Origin: an uncultured Verrucomicrobiota bacterium
Lineage (GTDB): Bacteria > Verrucomicrobiota > Verrucomicrobiae > Opitutales > Opitutaceae
DNA length: 12,899 nt
NCBI GenBank assembly: GCA_946482165.1
Contig: CAMLQS010000125.1
Span: forward strand, 1-12,899
Direction of reading: 5' to 3'
In this document: piece after piece, positions 1-7,944 of the stretch
Numbering within the stretch: position 1 is the stretch's first letter
Layout of the letters: each line of letters begins with the position of its first letter
Program-made: the position numbers and the translations under genes
Notes under the pieces: model-generated
Told to the model about the DNA's origin: nothing
The model's input: only the letters and a program-made list of their open reading frames with translations
Database searches by the model: none

Positions 1-452
1 TCGATGCGCATGAGGATGCCGGCGCCGCCGGAGATGCCGCTGAAGGTCTGGCCGGAGGAGGTCTGGAAATACATGCCGAACCAGGGATTCCCCGCGCATT
101 TGACGTTTTTGACTCCGGTATTGGAGGAGTTGCGGGCGCGGATGATGCCGGCGCTGCCGGAGCCGGTCAGGGTGTTGCCCCAGCAGTCGGCGTAGACGTT
201 GGACTTAAGGCGAATTTCCCCGCCTACGGTGCCTCCGTTGTAGATGCGGACGGTGCCGCTGGACATGTTGCTAACGCAGGCATTGGCGGCGCCAACCATG
301 GTGGAGCCGGTGTATCTGGTGACGCCGTCGACTTTGCCGGTCCACGTGGAGCCGGACAGGGAGACTTCGCCGGTGGCGGCGCGCATCGTTCCTGCGAAAG
401 CAAGCAGGGCGACAAGCGCTGAGCACAGGCCGAGTTTTTTCAGTGATTTCAT
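1..452 (-). CDS. Secreted parallel beta-helix protein, paralog A (partial, C-terminus beyond the left edge)
   Basis: The first 150 residues of a secreted protein are visible; the rest lies outside the window. A signal peptide (KSLKK, then a Leu/Ala-rich core ending near MRA-ATG) covers about residues 1-25. The mature part is rich in Gly, Ser, Thr and Asn, with short repeating strands such as AGIIRARNSSNTGVKNVKCAG, the pattern of a right-handed parallel beta-helix as in polysaccharide lyases and GH28 enzymes. About 94 of 150 residues match the downstream-numbered paralog at 753-1685 without gaps, including PWFGMYFQT and the terminal ILMRI. The start at 452 is fixed by that alignment. The leader before it is A/C-rich (ACCCAAAAAC type) with no Shine-Dalgarno sequence. 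Its substrate is unknown; pectin is inferred only from the neighbours. Catalytic residues cannot be judged from a fragment. Confidence 0.8.
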   Translation of the reverse strand, partial: MKSLKKLGLCSALVALLAFAGTMRAATGEVSLSGSTWTGKVDGVTRYTGSTMVGAANACVSNMSSGTVRIYNGGTVGGEIRLKSNVYADCWGNTLTGSGSAGIIRARNSSNTGVKNVKCAGNPWFGMYFQTSSGQTFSGISGGAGILMRI

Positions 453-504
453 TTTTTGGGTTTTTGTTTTTGGGTTTTCGCCTTTGGGGGACCCGTTTGG
501 GGGA

Positions 505-564
505 CGCAGGGGATCGTCGTTGGTCGGGTTTTCGGGGTATCGGCGAGGAACGCGCCCGAAAGGG
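505..564 (-). repeat. Duplicated leader of the beta-helix genes, copy A
   Basis: CGCAGGGGATCG at 505-516 and CCGAAAGGG at 556-564 recur upstream of the second beta-helix gene at 1740-1751 and 1793-1801. Their distances to the respective start codons are nearly the same (53 versus 55 bases, and 104 versus 108). The leader was therefore copied together with the coding sequence. Confidence 0.6.
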
Positions 565-663
565 GGGGCGCCGCGGGCGGGAGGTGGCGGAGCGGAATAG
601 GCGAGGGGTTTCGCGGTATTCCGTCCGTCGGGTCGCGAGCGGCGATCGGGTGGCGCGCGGGGT

Positions 664-683
664 TCCCGGTCGCGAGACCGGGA
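664..683 (-). terminator. Hairpin downstream of the beta-helix gene B
   Basis: A perfect 8-base-pair stem (TCCCGGTC / GACCGGGA) closes a four-base loop (GCGA read on the plus strand). It lies about 70 bases past the stop of the gene at 753-1685. A T5 run in the transcribed sense (693-697) follows the self-complementary CGCCGCGGCG at 698-707, just upstream of the hairpin. The region may terminate or stabilise the 3' end of that transcript, but the hairpin itself is not followed by a T-tract, so the call is tentative. Confidence 0.35.
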
Positions 684-752
684 GTGAATGGGAAAAACGC
701 CGCGGCGGCCGGGGCGGGCCGTCTCGGCGGAGTGGATACGCGGGAGCGGGCC

Positions 753-1685
753 CTAGTTGCAGGCGACGTTGGCGTAGGAGCCGGAGCCGGAGACGGACTT
801 GCAGGCGGAGCCGGAGACGGTGCCGGCGACGACGCGGACGTTGACGCAGTCCTGGATCCAGACGCCGATGTCGCGGTTGTTGGTGGCGGTGAGGTTGGCG
901 ACGGCGCTGTTGTTGCTGCCGGTGAGGCTGAAGAAGCCGCGACCGCAGCTGATGGAGGTGACGCGGCTGCTGGCGTAGCAATCGTAGTTGTTGTTCGCCA
1001 GGCGGTAGCCGGCGTAGCCGCCGGAGTAGTTGCAGCGGGTGCCGTTGACGTAGGAGACGCGACCGACGTTGGTCGCGTTGAACAGGAGTCCGCAGCCGCC
1101 GGAACGATCGGTGGCGGTGACGGTGCCGAGGGTGGCGGTGTTGATGCCGTAGGTTTCGACGCCGTGGCTGCCGGAGGCGGTGCAGTTGGGGCTGCCGCCG
1201 TTGAAGTTGGAGCCGGAGCCGCCCGAGCAGTTGTCGATGCGCATCAGGATGCCGCCGGTGCCGGAGATGCCGCTGAAGTTCTGGGTGGAGCAGGTTTGGA
1301 AATACATGCCGAACCACGGGGCGCCGGCGATCTTGACGTTGGTCGCACCCGAGCTGCTGACATTCTTGGCCTGGATGACACCGCCGGCGTAGTTGCTCGT
1401 GATGGTGTAGCCGTTGCCATTGAAGGTCTGGTTGGACTTGATGCGGGCGGCGGAGGCGGCGGAGCCGCTGGCGCGGAGGTTGATGGTGCCGCTCGACATG
1501 TTGTTCGAGCAGCCCCAGACGGCGTCGACCAGGCTGGAGCCGGTGTATCGGGTGACGCCGTCGACTTTCGCGGTCCAGGTGGACCCGGACAGCGTGAGCT
1601 CGCCGGTCGCGGCGCGCACCGTTCCTGCGAAAGCGAGCAGGGCGGCGAGGGCTGAACACAGGCGGAGTTTGTTCAGGGATTTCAT
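753..1685 (-). CDS. Secreted parallel beta-helix protein, paralog B
   Basis: This 310-residue protein is probably exported. A signal peptide spans about residues 1-25 (MKSLNKLRLC start, Ala/Leu core, cleavage near VRA-ATG). The mature part consists of many short turns rich in Gly, Ser, Thr and Asn with periodic hydrophobic strands (GGVIQAKN, GGILMRIDN, GIWVQD-like GVWIQDCVNVRVV), typical of a right-handed parallel beta-helix. At least ten cysteines lie in the mature part, suggesting disulphides outside the cell. I see no residue set that would assign a known lyase or GH28 family; such folds bind or cleave polysaccharides. It is a tandem duplicate of the gene at 1-452, separated by about 300 bases, and more than 100 bases of leader are duplicated as well. 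The start at 1685 is supported by the shared MKSL signal peptide. No Shine-Dalgarno sequence is visible. It could be a pectin-active lyase or a non-catalytic binding protein. Confidence 0.85.
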   Translation of the reverse strand: MKSLNKLRLCSALAALLAFAGTVRAATGELTLSGSTWTAKVDGVTRYTGSSLVDAVWGCSNNMSSGTINLRASGSAASAARIKSNQTFNGNGYTITSNYAGGVIQAKNVSSSGATNVKIAGAPWFGMYFQTCSTQNFSGISGTGGILMRIDNCSGGSGSNFNGGSPNCTASGSHGVETYGINTATLGTVTATDRSGGCGLLFNATNVGRVSYVNGTRCNYSGGYAGYRLANNNYDCYASSRVTSISCGRGFFSLTGSNNSAVANLTATNNRDIGVWIQDCVNVRVVAGTVSGSACKSVSGSGSYANVACN

Positions 1686-1739
1686 ATGATGTCAGTTTTG
1701 GGTCTGTCTCGCCGATGGGTAACGGCTCCGGTAGGGCGG

Positions 1740-1801
1740 CGCAGGGGATCGCCGGCTGGCTGGAGTTTCGGGAACGAGGGGCGAGGGGCTCGCCGAAAGG
1801 G
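1740..1801 (-). repeat. Duplicated leader of the beta-helix genes, copy B
   Basis: This is the counterpart of the leader at 505-564, lying upstream of the gene at 753-1685. It shares CGCAGGGGATCG and CCGAAAGGG at matching distances from the start codon, with looser similarity between them. Retained spacing suggests a common promoter or untranslated-region function, or simply a recent duplication. Confidence 0.6.
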
Positions 1802-1974
1802 AGAGCGCTTGGCAGCGATGGCAGTGGGCCGGGGGGCGACTCATGCGCATGCGCGATGTTTGCGGATAAACGGAGGGAGGCGCGGGGCCTCGAATGTCGA
1901 AACCGGACCGTGTTTGAATCGGCGCGGAAACATTCGACAAAGGCAGGCGGTGCCTCAGACGGTGCAGATCAACG

Positions 1975-2012
1975 CCCAGGCAGGTCTGGAAATACAGAAC
2001 ACAGGGGTCGGT
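1975..2012 (-). pseudogene. Possible remnant of a third beta-helix paralog
   Basis: On the minus strand, TGTATTTCCAGACCTGC at about 1981-1997 differs by one base from each of the two beta-helix genes and encodes LYFQTC, matching their MYFQT(C/S). The bases before it (CCCCTGTGTTC) resemble the codons for PWFG with small gaps. GGCACCG recurs about 25 bases further along, where the intact gene has it after 27. Beyond this short core the similarity fades, so chance is not excluded. Confidence 0.35.
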
Positions 2013-2213
2013 GGGGAACCGGCCACAAGGGCAAGGGCACTTGCGGGTCCGGGCGGGGGATGGAGTCGGGGTAGGGTAACACGAGTGGGGTAGAAAGAAC
2101 CGGGAGGAGACGGCCTTTCCGAAGGGGAAAAGCGTGGTCGCGTGCAAGGGGGTGGGCGACGCATGTCATTTCTCACCGACGCGCCGAGCGGGACAGCCAG
2201 CTCGACCATTACA

Positions 2214-2274
2214 GTCAGATTGCTGACATTGAGATGTTATCTTTCGGTCTAACCTCCTATTTGTCAGAAGATAA
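2214..2274. promoter_or_regulatory. Candidate operator elements in the A+T-rich gap
   Basis: A perfect inverted repeat, GTCAG-ATTG-CTGAC, lies at 2214-2227, and GTCAGAAGATAA lies at 2263-2274. The latter resembles the GTCAGACAGATA found, reversed, at 6775-6786 upstream of another gene set, with one base missing. They sit in the only A+T-rich segment upstream of the beta-helix genes. A regulator binding site is inferred from recurrence alone. Confidence 0.3.
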
Positions 2275-2533
2275 TGCTGGATATGATCTTTAATCCTGTT
2301 CGATTGATCATTCGTTTAATATGTGGCGCAAGTTTGCGTTTCCACGCGTCGCGACTTTTTCAGGATCTCGGTTTGCTTGCTTAGATTCTGGATTCCAATC
2401 GGTTGCGGATTTCACCTCGGCGCGGACTGATTTGTGACCGTCACATATCAAAACACTCGTGATGCTGTCCGCGGTGTGATGGCGGGACCTCCCTTATGCC
2501 GACGCCGGTGGTATTCTTCGAAGGGCGGGGAGT

Positions 2534-2704
2534 TGTGGCGCTCAGGACGGGTTATGGGGGCCCATCGTCACGCACGGCAAAAATCTGGACGGGAAGCAGT
2601 GGGGCGTCTTCGAGCATGATTTTAGCCAAGGCGGGAAAGGATACCCACAAGCACGGTGCCCTGCACGCGCATCGCGCGGGGTGTGGGCACGGTTGCTGCA
2701 GTAG
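2534..2704 (+). pseudogene. Possible plus-strand coding fragment
   Basis: One plus-strand frame reads protein-like: CGAQDGLWGPIVTHGKN, then LDGKQWGVFEHDFSQGGKG, before a TAG stop at 2702-2704. About two thirds of its codons end in G or C, as in the real genes here, and the Gly/Trp/Asp composition recalls concanavalin-A-like (LamG) domains. There is no plausible start in the same frame. A neighbouring frame just upstream also looks coding (MPTPVVFFEGRGVVALR at 2496-2546), so a frameshifted relic is possible. I do not recognise the family, and this may be chance. Confidence 0.25.
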
Positions 2705-2768
2705 TAAAGCGGCGTGAAGACGGGGCTATAAAAAGACGGCGACATGCCGGACGAACTTGGGCGGGGGT

Positions 2769-3403
2769 CTGCCGGCGCAGGGTTTCTCGTTCGTGCAGGT
2801 AAAGCCAAGTGGAGGCGCCGAGTCCCGAGACGAGGGCGACGGTCACGGCGGCGGCGATTGCGGCGCAGGAGCTTGGCCAGTCGGTGGCGTCGCCCGCGGG
2901 GTGGCCCTCGATGGCCTTGGCGATGCCAAAGTCGATGACCTTGGGCACGGAGCCCGCGTCGGGCGGGGTTACGAGGATGTTCGAGGGTTTGATGTCGCGG
3001 TGCAGGATGCCCTTCTCATGGGCGTGCTGGATGGCGAGGCAGACTTGGATGAACAGCTCCAGGCGTCGGGTGGTATCGAGACGGTGTTGGTCGCAATGGT
3101 CGGTGATCCGCATGCCGGGGACCCACTCCATGAAGAAGTAAGGTCCGCCGGTCTCCGTGGCGCCGGCGGTGGCTTGGGCGACGGCGCGGCGACCTGGGCC
3201 CGATGGGGATTGAGGTCAAAGAAATGTTCGGCCAGAGCGTCGGCCCCCAGGAGAGTTTCGAGGCGCTCGGCCAGCGCGGAGTCGCCTTGGCTGATTTGCG
3301 CGATGAAGAGCCGGCGGAGTCCGGAATCGGGCAGGTTGAGGAGCGCGTCAAAGAGCGCGGCTTCGATCTCTTTGGCGGGAGGGGGCGTGCGATCAGAAAT
3401 CAT
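2769..3403 (-). pseudogene. Decayed membrane Ser/Thr protein kinase
   Basis: Pieces of a Planctomycetes/Verrucomicrobia-type transmembrane Ser/Thr kinase remain, in two frames. From the ATG at 3403 comes an N-terminal helical segment (MISDRTPPP to NPHRAQ, ending near 3194). A frame change follows, and kinase sequence resumes at about 3161 with ATETGGPYFFMEWVPG. The catalytic loop HRDIKPSN is at 2994-3002 onward, and DFGIAKA begins with DFG at 2925-2933. The glycine-rich loop, the ATP-binding lysine and the helix-C glutamate should lie between the first two pieces and are missing. After DFGIAKA the sequence jumps to a membrane helix (about 2796-2879) followed by YLHERETLRRQ, so the activation-loop end and the whole C-lobe are missing too. 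The start overlaps the sigma-factor stop by 11 bases, the usual arrangement for such pairs. It cannot be an active kinase. Confidence 0.8.
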
Positions 3404-3982
3404 GGACGCGAATCCGTTCGTTTCGATGATCGGCCTTGCGCATCAGCTGCAGCAGGCAGGCGCGGGCGTAGGCCCACTGGCGCTCCACCGTGCGTTCAGT
3501 CACGTTCAAGGTTTCGGCGATTTCCCGGTTGGTGAAGCCGCCGAAAAACTTCAGCGTTATGAGGCGCGCGCTGTCGGGGTCTTTGTTCTCGAGGATGCCC
3601 AGCGTTTCATGGACGAGGACGATGCGCTCGTTAGGGCTCGCGGCGGCGAGGGCGAGGTCATCCAAATTGAGCCGTTCAAGGCCGGCGCCGGCCTTGAGGC
3701 TCGAGCGTTCGCGGGCGCGGTCGACGAGGATGCGCCGCATGACGAGGGCGGCCACGCGGAAAAGTGGGCGCTGTCGTTCCATCGGCGGCCGGGTCCGCCG
3801 GACAAACGCAGCCAGGCTTCGTGAACAAGCGCGGTCGGCTGCAGTGTCCGCCCCTTGTTGTCCCCCGTCATGCGCTGCGAGGCCAGATGACGAAGTTCGT
3901 CGTAAACGAGGGGCAGCAAGTCCTCGGAGGTGGGGCTTTTCTCGCACCCGATCGAATCCAGCAGCAGCGTGATATCGCCCAT
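3393..3982 (-). pseudogene. ECF-type RNA polymerase sigma factor, frameshifted
   Basis: The reading frame from the ATG at 3982 gives sigma region 2 (DLLPLVYDELRHLASQRM, TLQPTALVHEAWLRL) as far as RWNDSAHF, residue 74. The frame then breaks at the A4 run at 3760-3763 (TTTT in the sense strand). One more T would restore HFFRVAALVMRRILVDRAR and read on through sigma region 4 (LITLKFFGGFTNREIAETL, NVTERTVERQWAYAR) to the stop at 3393, giving about 196 residues, normal for this ECF subfamily. An AAGG about 9 bases before the ATG may be a weak ribosome site. In intact versions such a factor works with the downstream membrane kinase. As that partner is also ruined, true decay is more likely than a sequencing error, though a single-base homopolymer error cannot be excluded. 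Confidence 0.8.
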
Positions 3983-4030
3983 GCGTTTAGCCTTCGGGGG
4001 GGAGGGCTCGGGAAAGCAGTGCGAGGGGAA

Positions 4031-4058
4031 TGCCGGCGGCGAAGGGAAACCGCCGGCA
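4031..4058 (-). terminator. Second hairpin behind the PL4 terminator
   Basis: A 9-base-pair stem (TGCCGGCGG / CCGCCGGCA) with a 10-base loop lies directly behind the palindromic terminator. It has no T-tract. It may back up termination and separate the lyase transcript from the sigma-factor gene that starts at 3982. Confidence 0.4.
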
Positions 4059-4061
4059 ACG

Positions 4062-4089
4062 AAAAGCCGCCGCGCCCGGGCGCGGCGGC
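4062..4089 (-). terminator. Intrinsic terminator after the PL4 lyase gene
   Basis: A perfect 24-base palindrome (4066-4089, half-site GCCGCCGCGCCC) starts 16 bases past the lyase stop codon and is followed in the sense strand by TTTT (4062-4065). This is the clearest rho-independent terminator in the window, although its T-run is short. Confidence 0.65.
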
Positions 4090-4105
4090 GGAGGGCGCGA
4101 GGAGC

Positions 4106-5779
4106 TCAGTAGAGGTCGACGCAGTCGATGCTGTAGCCGGGGCTGAGGTAGGCGGTGCCGGAGGTGCCGGAGATGGGCACGATGGTGAGCGTGTTCGTGC
4201 CGGCGATCAGCGCGGTGGAGGGCACCGTGAAGGTGTAGGTGGTGTTGTTGCCGCGGTAGGTGCCGACGGTGAGGGTGCGGGTGGCGGGCTGGGAGGAGGC
4301 GGCGGGGTTGGCGGAGTTCCACGCGTTGACGGTGATCTTCGGGCGGGCGCCGGAGAAAGCGCAGGTGAGGCCGATACGAACGGTGCGGGCGGCGGCGGCC
4401 TGGGCGGCGGTGAGGGTGAACTGGATCGCCTGACTGCCGTTGACGTCCTTCCACTGATAGCAGGGGAAGCTGGTGTTGGCGCTGGTGCCGACGACGAAGG
4501 TGCCGGGAGCCCAGGAGGAGAGGCGGACGTCGGAGGGATGCATGGTCGTAATGGAGGAACCATTACGGAATTCGGCGGGGCTGCCGTCCCAGTTGCCGAT
4601 GCGCCAGATGGGGGCGACCGCGCTGGGGTCGGAGGCGACGGTGAAACTGTTGAGGGCGACGGTGCCGCCGGCGGTGACGGTCACGCTGCGGGTGTCGACG
4701 GCGAGTTCGTTTTTATACACCGTCATGGTGTAGGTGCCGGGGCGCATGCCGGTGCAGTTGAAGTAACCGTTGGATGCGGCGGCGCCGGTCCAATACTGGG
4801 CGGTCGAATTGGCGAAGCCGACGGTGTAGGCGTAGTTGGTGTCGCGTCCGTTGATGCCCACGCCCGTGACTCGGCCGCGGCCGGCGGGAGCGAGGTAGCC
4901 GGACAGGCCCATGCCGGAGAACCAGGAGGTGTCGATGGAGGTCGAGGGGGCGGCGCCGGTGGTGAAGACGACGGTGTAGGCGTTGAGGATGCCGAGGCGG
5001 TAGGCTTCGGTCTGGGCTTCGCCGTAGTTCACGATGTAGGTGATCTCCTGGTCGGAGCCGCATTGATTGAGGAGGCAGCGATAGAAGGGGCCTCCGGAGG
5101 CGCCCTCGTTGTTGTCGCGCACGACCCAGACGCCGACGCCGGAGCCGGAGGCGCCGATGTAGGACCAGTCCTTCACGCGCATGTTGGAGTAGTGCTTGGA
5201 GCGCGTCTGGCCGTTGGAGAGGCCGAAGACGTCGCCCGACTCGATGGCGCCGGTGTTGTTGCGGATGTCGGACGGGACGGGGCCGTTCGGCAGCAGGGTC
5301 GAGGGGATGCGCAGGATATAGCGGACGAGGCCGTGGATGTCGGGCTCGGTGGTGAAATAGGTGCCCATGTAGATGTGGGGGTAGCCGCTGCGCACCATGT
5401 AATAGTGGGTAAGGTTGCCGGCCTGGACGGTGACCTTGATGTAGTTGGTATTCACTACGGCGGCGGAGACGGAGACGGCGGAGACGCCGCTGTAGAGGTA
5501 ATCGAAGCCGGATGTGATCTGGGAGCCGCGGGACTGGTTCTGGTATTCGACGCCATTCCAGACGAGGCTCATGATGTCGCCGGCGGACTGGGTGCTGGAG
5601 CCGTTGTCGGTGCGGCGGACTTTGAAGACGAGGCCGGCTCCGGTATCGACGGTGTAGGAGTCCGTGGCGGTGGTGAGGCCGAAGGCGGCGAAGGCCGCGG
5701 AGGCGGGGATGAGAAGCGCGGCGGCGAGGCCGAGCAGGCGGGCCGCAAGGCCGACGCGTTTGGGATACGAGGAGAACAT
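4106..5779 (-). CDS. Rhamnogalacturonan lyase, PL4 family
   Basis: This 557-residue secreted enzyme should cleave the rhamnogalacturonan-I backbone of pectin by beta-elimination. A signal peptide covers about residues 1-31 (ends PASAAFA). The catalytic beta-sandwich (about 32-285) starts AFGLTTATDSYTVDTGAGLVF and keeps the family stretches SGDVFGLSNGQTRSKHY, with the expected catalytic lysine at K195, and NNEGASGGPFYRCLL. A fibronectin-III-like domain follows (about 298-385, GRGRVTGVGINGRDTN), then a carbohydrate-binding-like jelly roll (about 388-557, IWRIGNWDGSPAEF to GYSIDCVDLY). Length and domain order fit PL4. The odd point is YGEAQTEAYR at 252-261: from memory of the family, the position of E254 should hold a catalytic histidine. 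The start at 5779 is set by the signal peptide; there is no Shine-Dalgarno sequence. It lies 76 bases behind the gene at 5856-6557 and is probably cotranscribed with it. Confidence 0.93.
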   Translation of the reverse strand: MFSSYPKRVGLAARLLGLAAALLIPASAAFAAFGLTTATDSYTVDTGAGLVFKVRRTDNGSSTQSAGDIMSLVWNGVEYQNQSRGSQITSGFDYLYSGVSAVSVSAAVVNTNYIKVTVQAGNLTHYYMVRSGYPHIYMGTYFTTEPDIHGLVRYILRIPSTLLPNGPVPSDIRNNTGAIESGDVFGLSNGQTRSKHYSNMRVKDWSYIGASGSGVGVWVVRDNNEGASGGPFYRCLLNQCGSDQEITYIVNYGEAQTEAYRLGILNAYTVVFTTGAAPSTSIDTSWFSGMGLSGYLAPAGRGRVTGVGINGRDTNYAYTVGFANSTAQYWTGAAASNGYFNCTGMRPGTYTMTVYKNELAVDTRSVTVTAGGTVALNSFTVASDPSAVAPIWRIGNWDGSPAEFRNGSSITTMHPSDVRLSSWAPGTFVVGTSANTSFPCYQWKDVNGSQAIQFTLTAAQAAAARTVRIGLTCAFSGARPKITVNAWNSANPAASSQPATRTLTVGTYRGNNTTYTFTVPSTALIAGTNTLTIVPISGTSGTAYLSPGYSIDCVDLY

Positions 5780-5782
5780 GGT

Positions 5783-5797
5783 GGAGCGGTTCAGGGC
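5783..5797 (-). promoter_or_regulatory. C/T-rich start-site leader of the PL4 gene
   Basis: GCCCTGAACCGCTCC in the sense strand ends just 3 bases before the ATG. It differs by one base from the leader of the PL10 gene (9098-9112). Neither resembles a Shine-Dalgarno site. It may be a translation-related element or a chance match between GC-rich leaders. Confidence 0.3.
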
Positions 5798-5807
5798 GGG
5801 TTGAAAG

Positions 5808-5830
5808 CGGCCGGGACGGGAGCCCGGCCG
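5808..5830 (-). terminator. Intercistronic hairpin before the PL4 gene
   Basis: A perfect 8-base-pair stem (CGGCCGGG / CCCGGCCG) with a 7-base loop is followed in the sense strand by CTTTCAA. It lies in the 76-base gap between the membrane-anchored protein gene and the lyase gene. It could act as a partial terminator, an attenuator or an mRNA-stabilising structure. The T-run is poor. Confidence 0.4.
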
Positions 5831-5855
5831 AAAGAGGAAGAGGCGCCTGGCGGGA

Positions 5856-6557
5856 TCAGGTTTCGGCGACGGGCGGGACGAAGAGGACAAGGAGCGAGGC
5901 GCGCTCGGCGGGAGAGAGGCCCGGCGTGGTTTCGGCGAACCGGAGGGCGGCCTCGGCATCGGTCGCGGCCCATTCGCGGACGACCGCGCCCAAGGCGTGG
6001 ACGCGGAGCGCGGGATCGCGGATCAGGTCGGTCCACGCGAGGGCGGTGGCGGTGGGACGTTGGAGCGTGTCCGTGTGTTCGACGATGCGGGCGAGCGCGA
6101 GGTCCAGCGCCGCGCTGTCGGCGAGGTGCCCGGCGGCCCACTCGGCCAAGCTGGCGGGATCGGCGAGCACCCAGCGCTCGATGGCGGAAGAGAGCAGAAG
6201 GTCGCGGTCCGCGTTTTCGGTTAACGTGAGCGCGTGCTCCGCGAGCAACGGGGGCGGTGCGAGGCGCCCGCAAGCGTCAAGCCAGCGACGGCGGGCGGTC
6301 GGGTCGACGATGACGGAGGCGCGGCGCAGAAGCTCATCGAAGCGTCCGGAGCGGAGGAGCTCCGCGCAGGCGGGGCCGGCATCCGCCGGCAAGGAAGTTC
6401 CGGCGTGCGGCGAGGCGGGAATGGGGTTCTGAGGCGCAAGGGCCGTCCGGGACGAGGCTTCGCATGGTCGGGAATCCGACTTTGGCCGGACAAACGCGAA
6501 CGAGGCGATGACGGCGATCACGCCCGCGACCAAAATAGGACGCGAGCGAAGGGGCAT
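5856..6557 (-). CDS. Membrane-anchored alpha-helical protein of unknown function
   Basis: I do not recognise a named family. The 233-residue product has one N-terminal membrane segment (about residues 7-23, PILVAGVIAVIASFAFV) after a short basic tail. A Pro/Ser/Ala-rich linker follows (24-60), then a helical domain (62-225). That domain repeats a W-x-x-x-DP-x-x-x-x-x-WA type pattern: ERWVLADPASLAEWAAGH at 127-144, LAWTDLIRDPALRVHAL at 173-189 and VREWAATDAEAALRFAE at 193-209. Similar short tandem helical repeats are frequent in uncharacterised Verrucomicrobiota proteins. The start at 6557 is the first ATG that places the membrane helix at the N-terminus. The gene probably leads a two-gene unit with the PL4 lyase behind it, so it may tether or scaffold pectin-degrading proteins at a membrane; that role is speculation. 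It is preceded by the A+T-rich promoter-like region at about 6740-6870. Confidence 0.7.
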   Translation of the reverse strand: MPLRSRPILVAGVIAVIASFAFVRPKSDSRPCEASSRTALAPQNPIPASPHAGTSLPADAGPACAELLRSGRFDELLRRASVIVDPTARRRWLDACGRLAPPPLLAEHALTLTENADRDLLLSSAIERWVLADPASLAEWAAGHLADSAALDLALARIVEHTDTLQRPTATALAWTDLIRDPALRVHALGAVVREWAATDAEAALRFAETTPGLSPAERASLLVLFVPPVAET

Positions 6558-6912
6558 GGAGTGGGGTGGGCAGGCCGAAGGCGGTTGAGGTGTGAACACG
6601 CCAAACCCTGCGGCAGGAAACGACGGATACGGCGCATGGGATGGGGGCTCGGCGAAGGCGCGTCGGCGGGAAGCCAAAGCGGCTAAGGGGGGAAGCAGGC
6701 TCCTCTTGGGGCAAGCAGGGGGCGGTCTGACAGCGCGCAAGAAAATGACAGTAAGATGCTAGGTCGCGTTATTCTATCTGTCTGACTTTCTTTAGTCTTT
6801 CTCCCTAACCGACTAAACCCCCGATAAATCCTGTCTTTTTATCAAGGAATCATGTCGTATAAATCAAATCAACGGGACGATCGGCAATGTGGTGACGCGT
6901 TGGGCAGTTCGC
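6558..6912 (-). promoter_or_regulatory. Intergenic region, probably the promoter of the PL4 unit
   Basis: This 355-base gap follows the pectinesterase stop and precedes the gene at 5856-6557. The segment at 6740-6875 is markedly A+T-rich. It carries CTGTCTGAC at 6778-6786 (GTCAGACAG in the sense strand, identical to 11377-11385), TTTAGTC / GACTAAA arms at 6791-6797 and 6811-6817 around 13 bases, and the loosely related TCTGACAG and ATGACAG at 6726-6733 and 6745-6751. I cannot fix -35 and -10 boxes with confidence, and no clear terminator for the pectinesterase gene is visible. Confidence 0.45.
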
Positions 6913-7944
6913 TCAAGGGGCCAGCGGATTCCAGTTATCGCTGCCGCAGAGCACAGCGGCGGGAGTGAACGCGGCGGTGTCTTCAGCGGAAAGGGGGCGC
7001 GCCCATGGGACGCGGGATGCGGGGGCTGCGCCGGGGCCGGTGGAGGCGAATTCGGCGTAGAAGGCGGTGCGCTCCGCGTCGGGTTTCTTCCAATTGTGCC
7101 AGCCCTCGGGGCGGACGGCTGCACTCATTTCCGTTCGGAGAAAAACGGTGCGTGCGAAGTTGCGCCAAGGGCGGCCCAGGTAGGTCTTCACGCCGTCGGG
7201 GGCGGTGACGCGGCAATCGGCGAAAACGAATCCATGCGGCGTGCCCTCGGGGGTCGAGGCGGCGGTGAGGTAGCCGTCGCGCAGCGCGCGGATCTCGCAG
7301 CGGGAAAAGTAGGCGGTGGCGCCGCCGAAGATGAAGTCGACGTGGCCCTCGACGTAGCAGTCCTCGAAGTAGTGGCGGCCGCGGTTGAGAAGCAGGGTGT
7401 CCTGCCAGCCGAGGAAGCGGCAGCGGCGGAAGACGAGCCGGTCGCCGTCGGCCCGGAGGGCCAGAGCCTGACCGACGGGGCCGGCGGTGTTGGCGATGGC
7501 GAGGTTTTCCCAAGTCATGCCGTCGCCGTCGATGTGGACGGTGGGGGTGCCAAAGGTGCCGATCGCTTTGCCGTCGGGGCCGGTGACGCCTGCATGGAGA
7601 TCGAAGGCGATGGTGGTCGTGGCGGCGTCCTCGCCGCGAACGAGCATGCGTCCGCGCTCGCGTTGGACATAGACCCGTTCGCGGTAGGTGCCGGGTTTGA
7701 CGTGGATAACCCAGCGCGGGTCGTTCGCGCCGGTGCGCATCGGCGCGGACGAGATCGCCTGCTGGAGCGAGGTGTAGTCGCCCGAGCCGTCGGCGGCGAC
7801 GGTGGCATCGGCGCGCAGCGGCGACTCGGCGGTCGGCGAAGACCGCGGCGAGCCGGCGGAATCGGCGGAGGCGCGCAGAGGAACCGTGGCGACGAACACG
7901 ACGGAGGCCACGAGGGGAATCAGGAGGAGGAAAGGGCTGCGCAT
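6913..7944 (-). CDS. Pectinesterase, CE8 family
   Basis: This 343-residue secreted enzyme should remove methyl esters from homogalacturonan, producing methanol and a pectate that the neighbouring PL10 lyase can cut. A signal peptide covers about residues 1-27 (MRSPFLLLIPLV, cleavage near RASA). The catalytic right-handed beta-helix starts near DGSGDYTSLQQAI (52-64). The family signatures are intact: GQALAL with Q159, GWQDTLL with Q181 and the acid D182, HVDFIFGGA with the nucleophile D203, and YLGRPWR with R258 and W260. The end VLCGSDNWNPLAP is typical. Length fits bacterial CE8 without extra domains. An in-frame extension further upstream would cover the end of the PL10 gene, so I chose the ATG at 7944, which begins the signal peptide. 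It is the last gene of the three-gene operon, 50 bases behind the PL10 gene. Confidence 0.95.
   Translation of the reverse strand: MRSPFLLLIPLVASVVFVATVPLRASADSAGSPRSSPTAESPLRADATVAADGSGDYTSLQQAISSAPMRTGANDPRWVIHVKPGTYRERVYVQRERGRMLVRGEDAATTTIAFDLHAGVTGPDGKAIGTFGTPTVHIDGDGMTWENLAIANTAGPVGQALALRADGDRLVFRRCRFLGWQDTLLLNRGRHYFEDCYVEGHVDFIFGGATAYFSRCEIRALRDGYLTAASTPEGTPHGFVFADCRVTAPDGVKTYLGRPWRNFARTVFLRTEMSAAVRPEGWHNWKKPDAERTAFYAEFASTGPGAAPASRVPWARPLSAEDTAAFTPAAVLCGSDNWNPLAP

Larger units (their letters stand above)
1686..2768. other. 1.1 kb stretch without an intact gene
   Basis: No convincing intact gene is seen here. The part at 1686-2160 is GC-rich and holds the duplicated leader and a short beta-helix gene remnant. 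The part at about 2195-2460 is clearly richer in A+T than anything nearby and probably carries promoter sequence for the beta-helix genes. It contains GTCAG-N4-CTGAC at 2214-2227, a GTCAGAAGATAA element at 2263-2274, and a GTGGCGCAA / TTGCG...CCAC hairpin at 2323-2345. The part at 2530-2704 holds a possible plus-strand coding fragment. The mix looks like an area of gene decay. Confidence 0.5.
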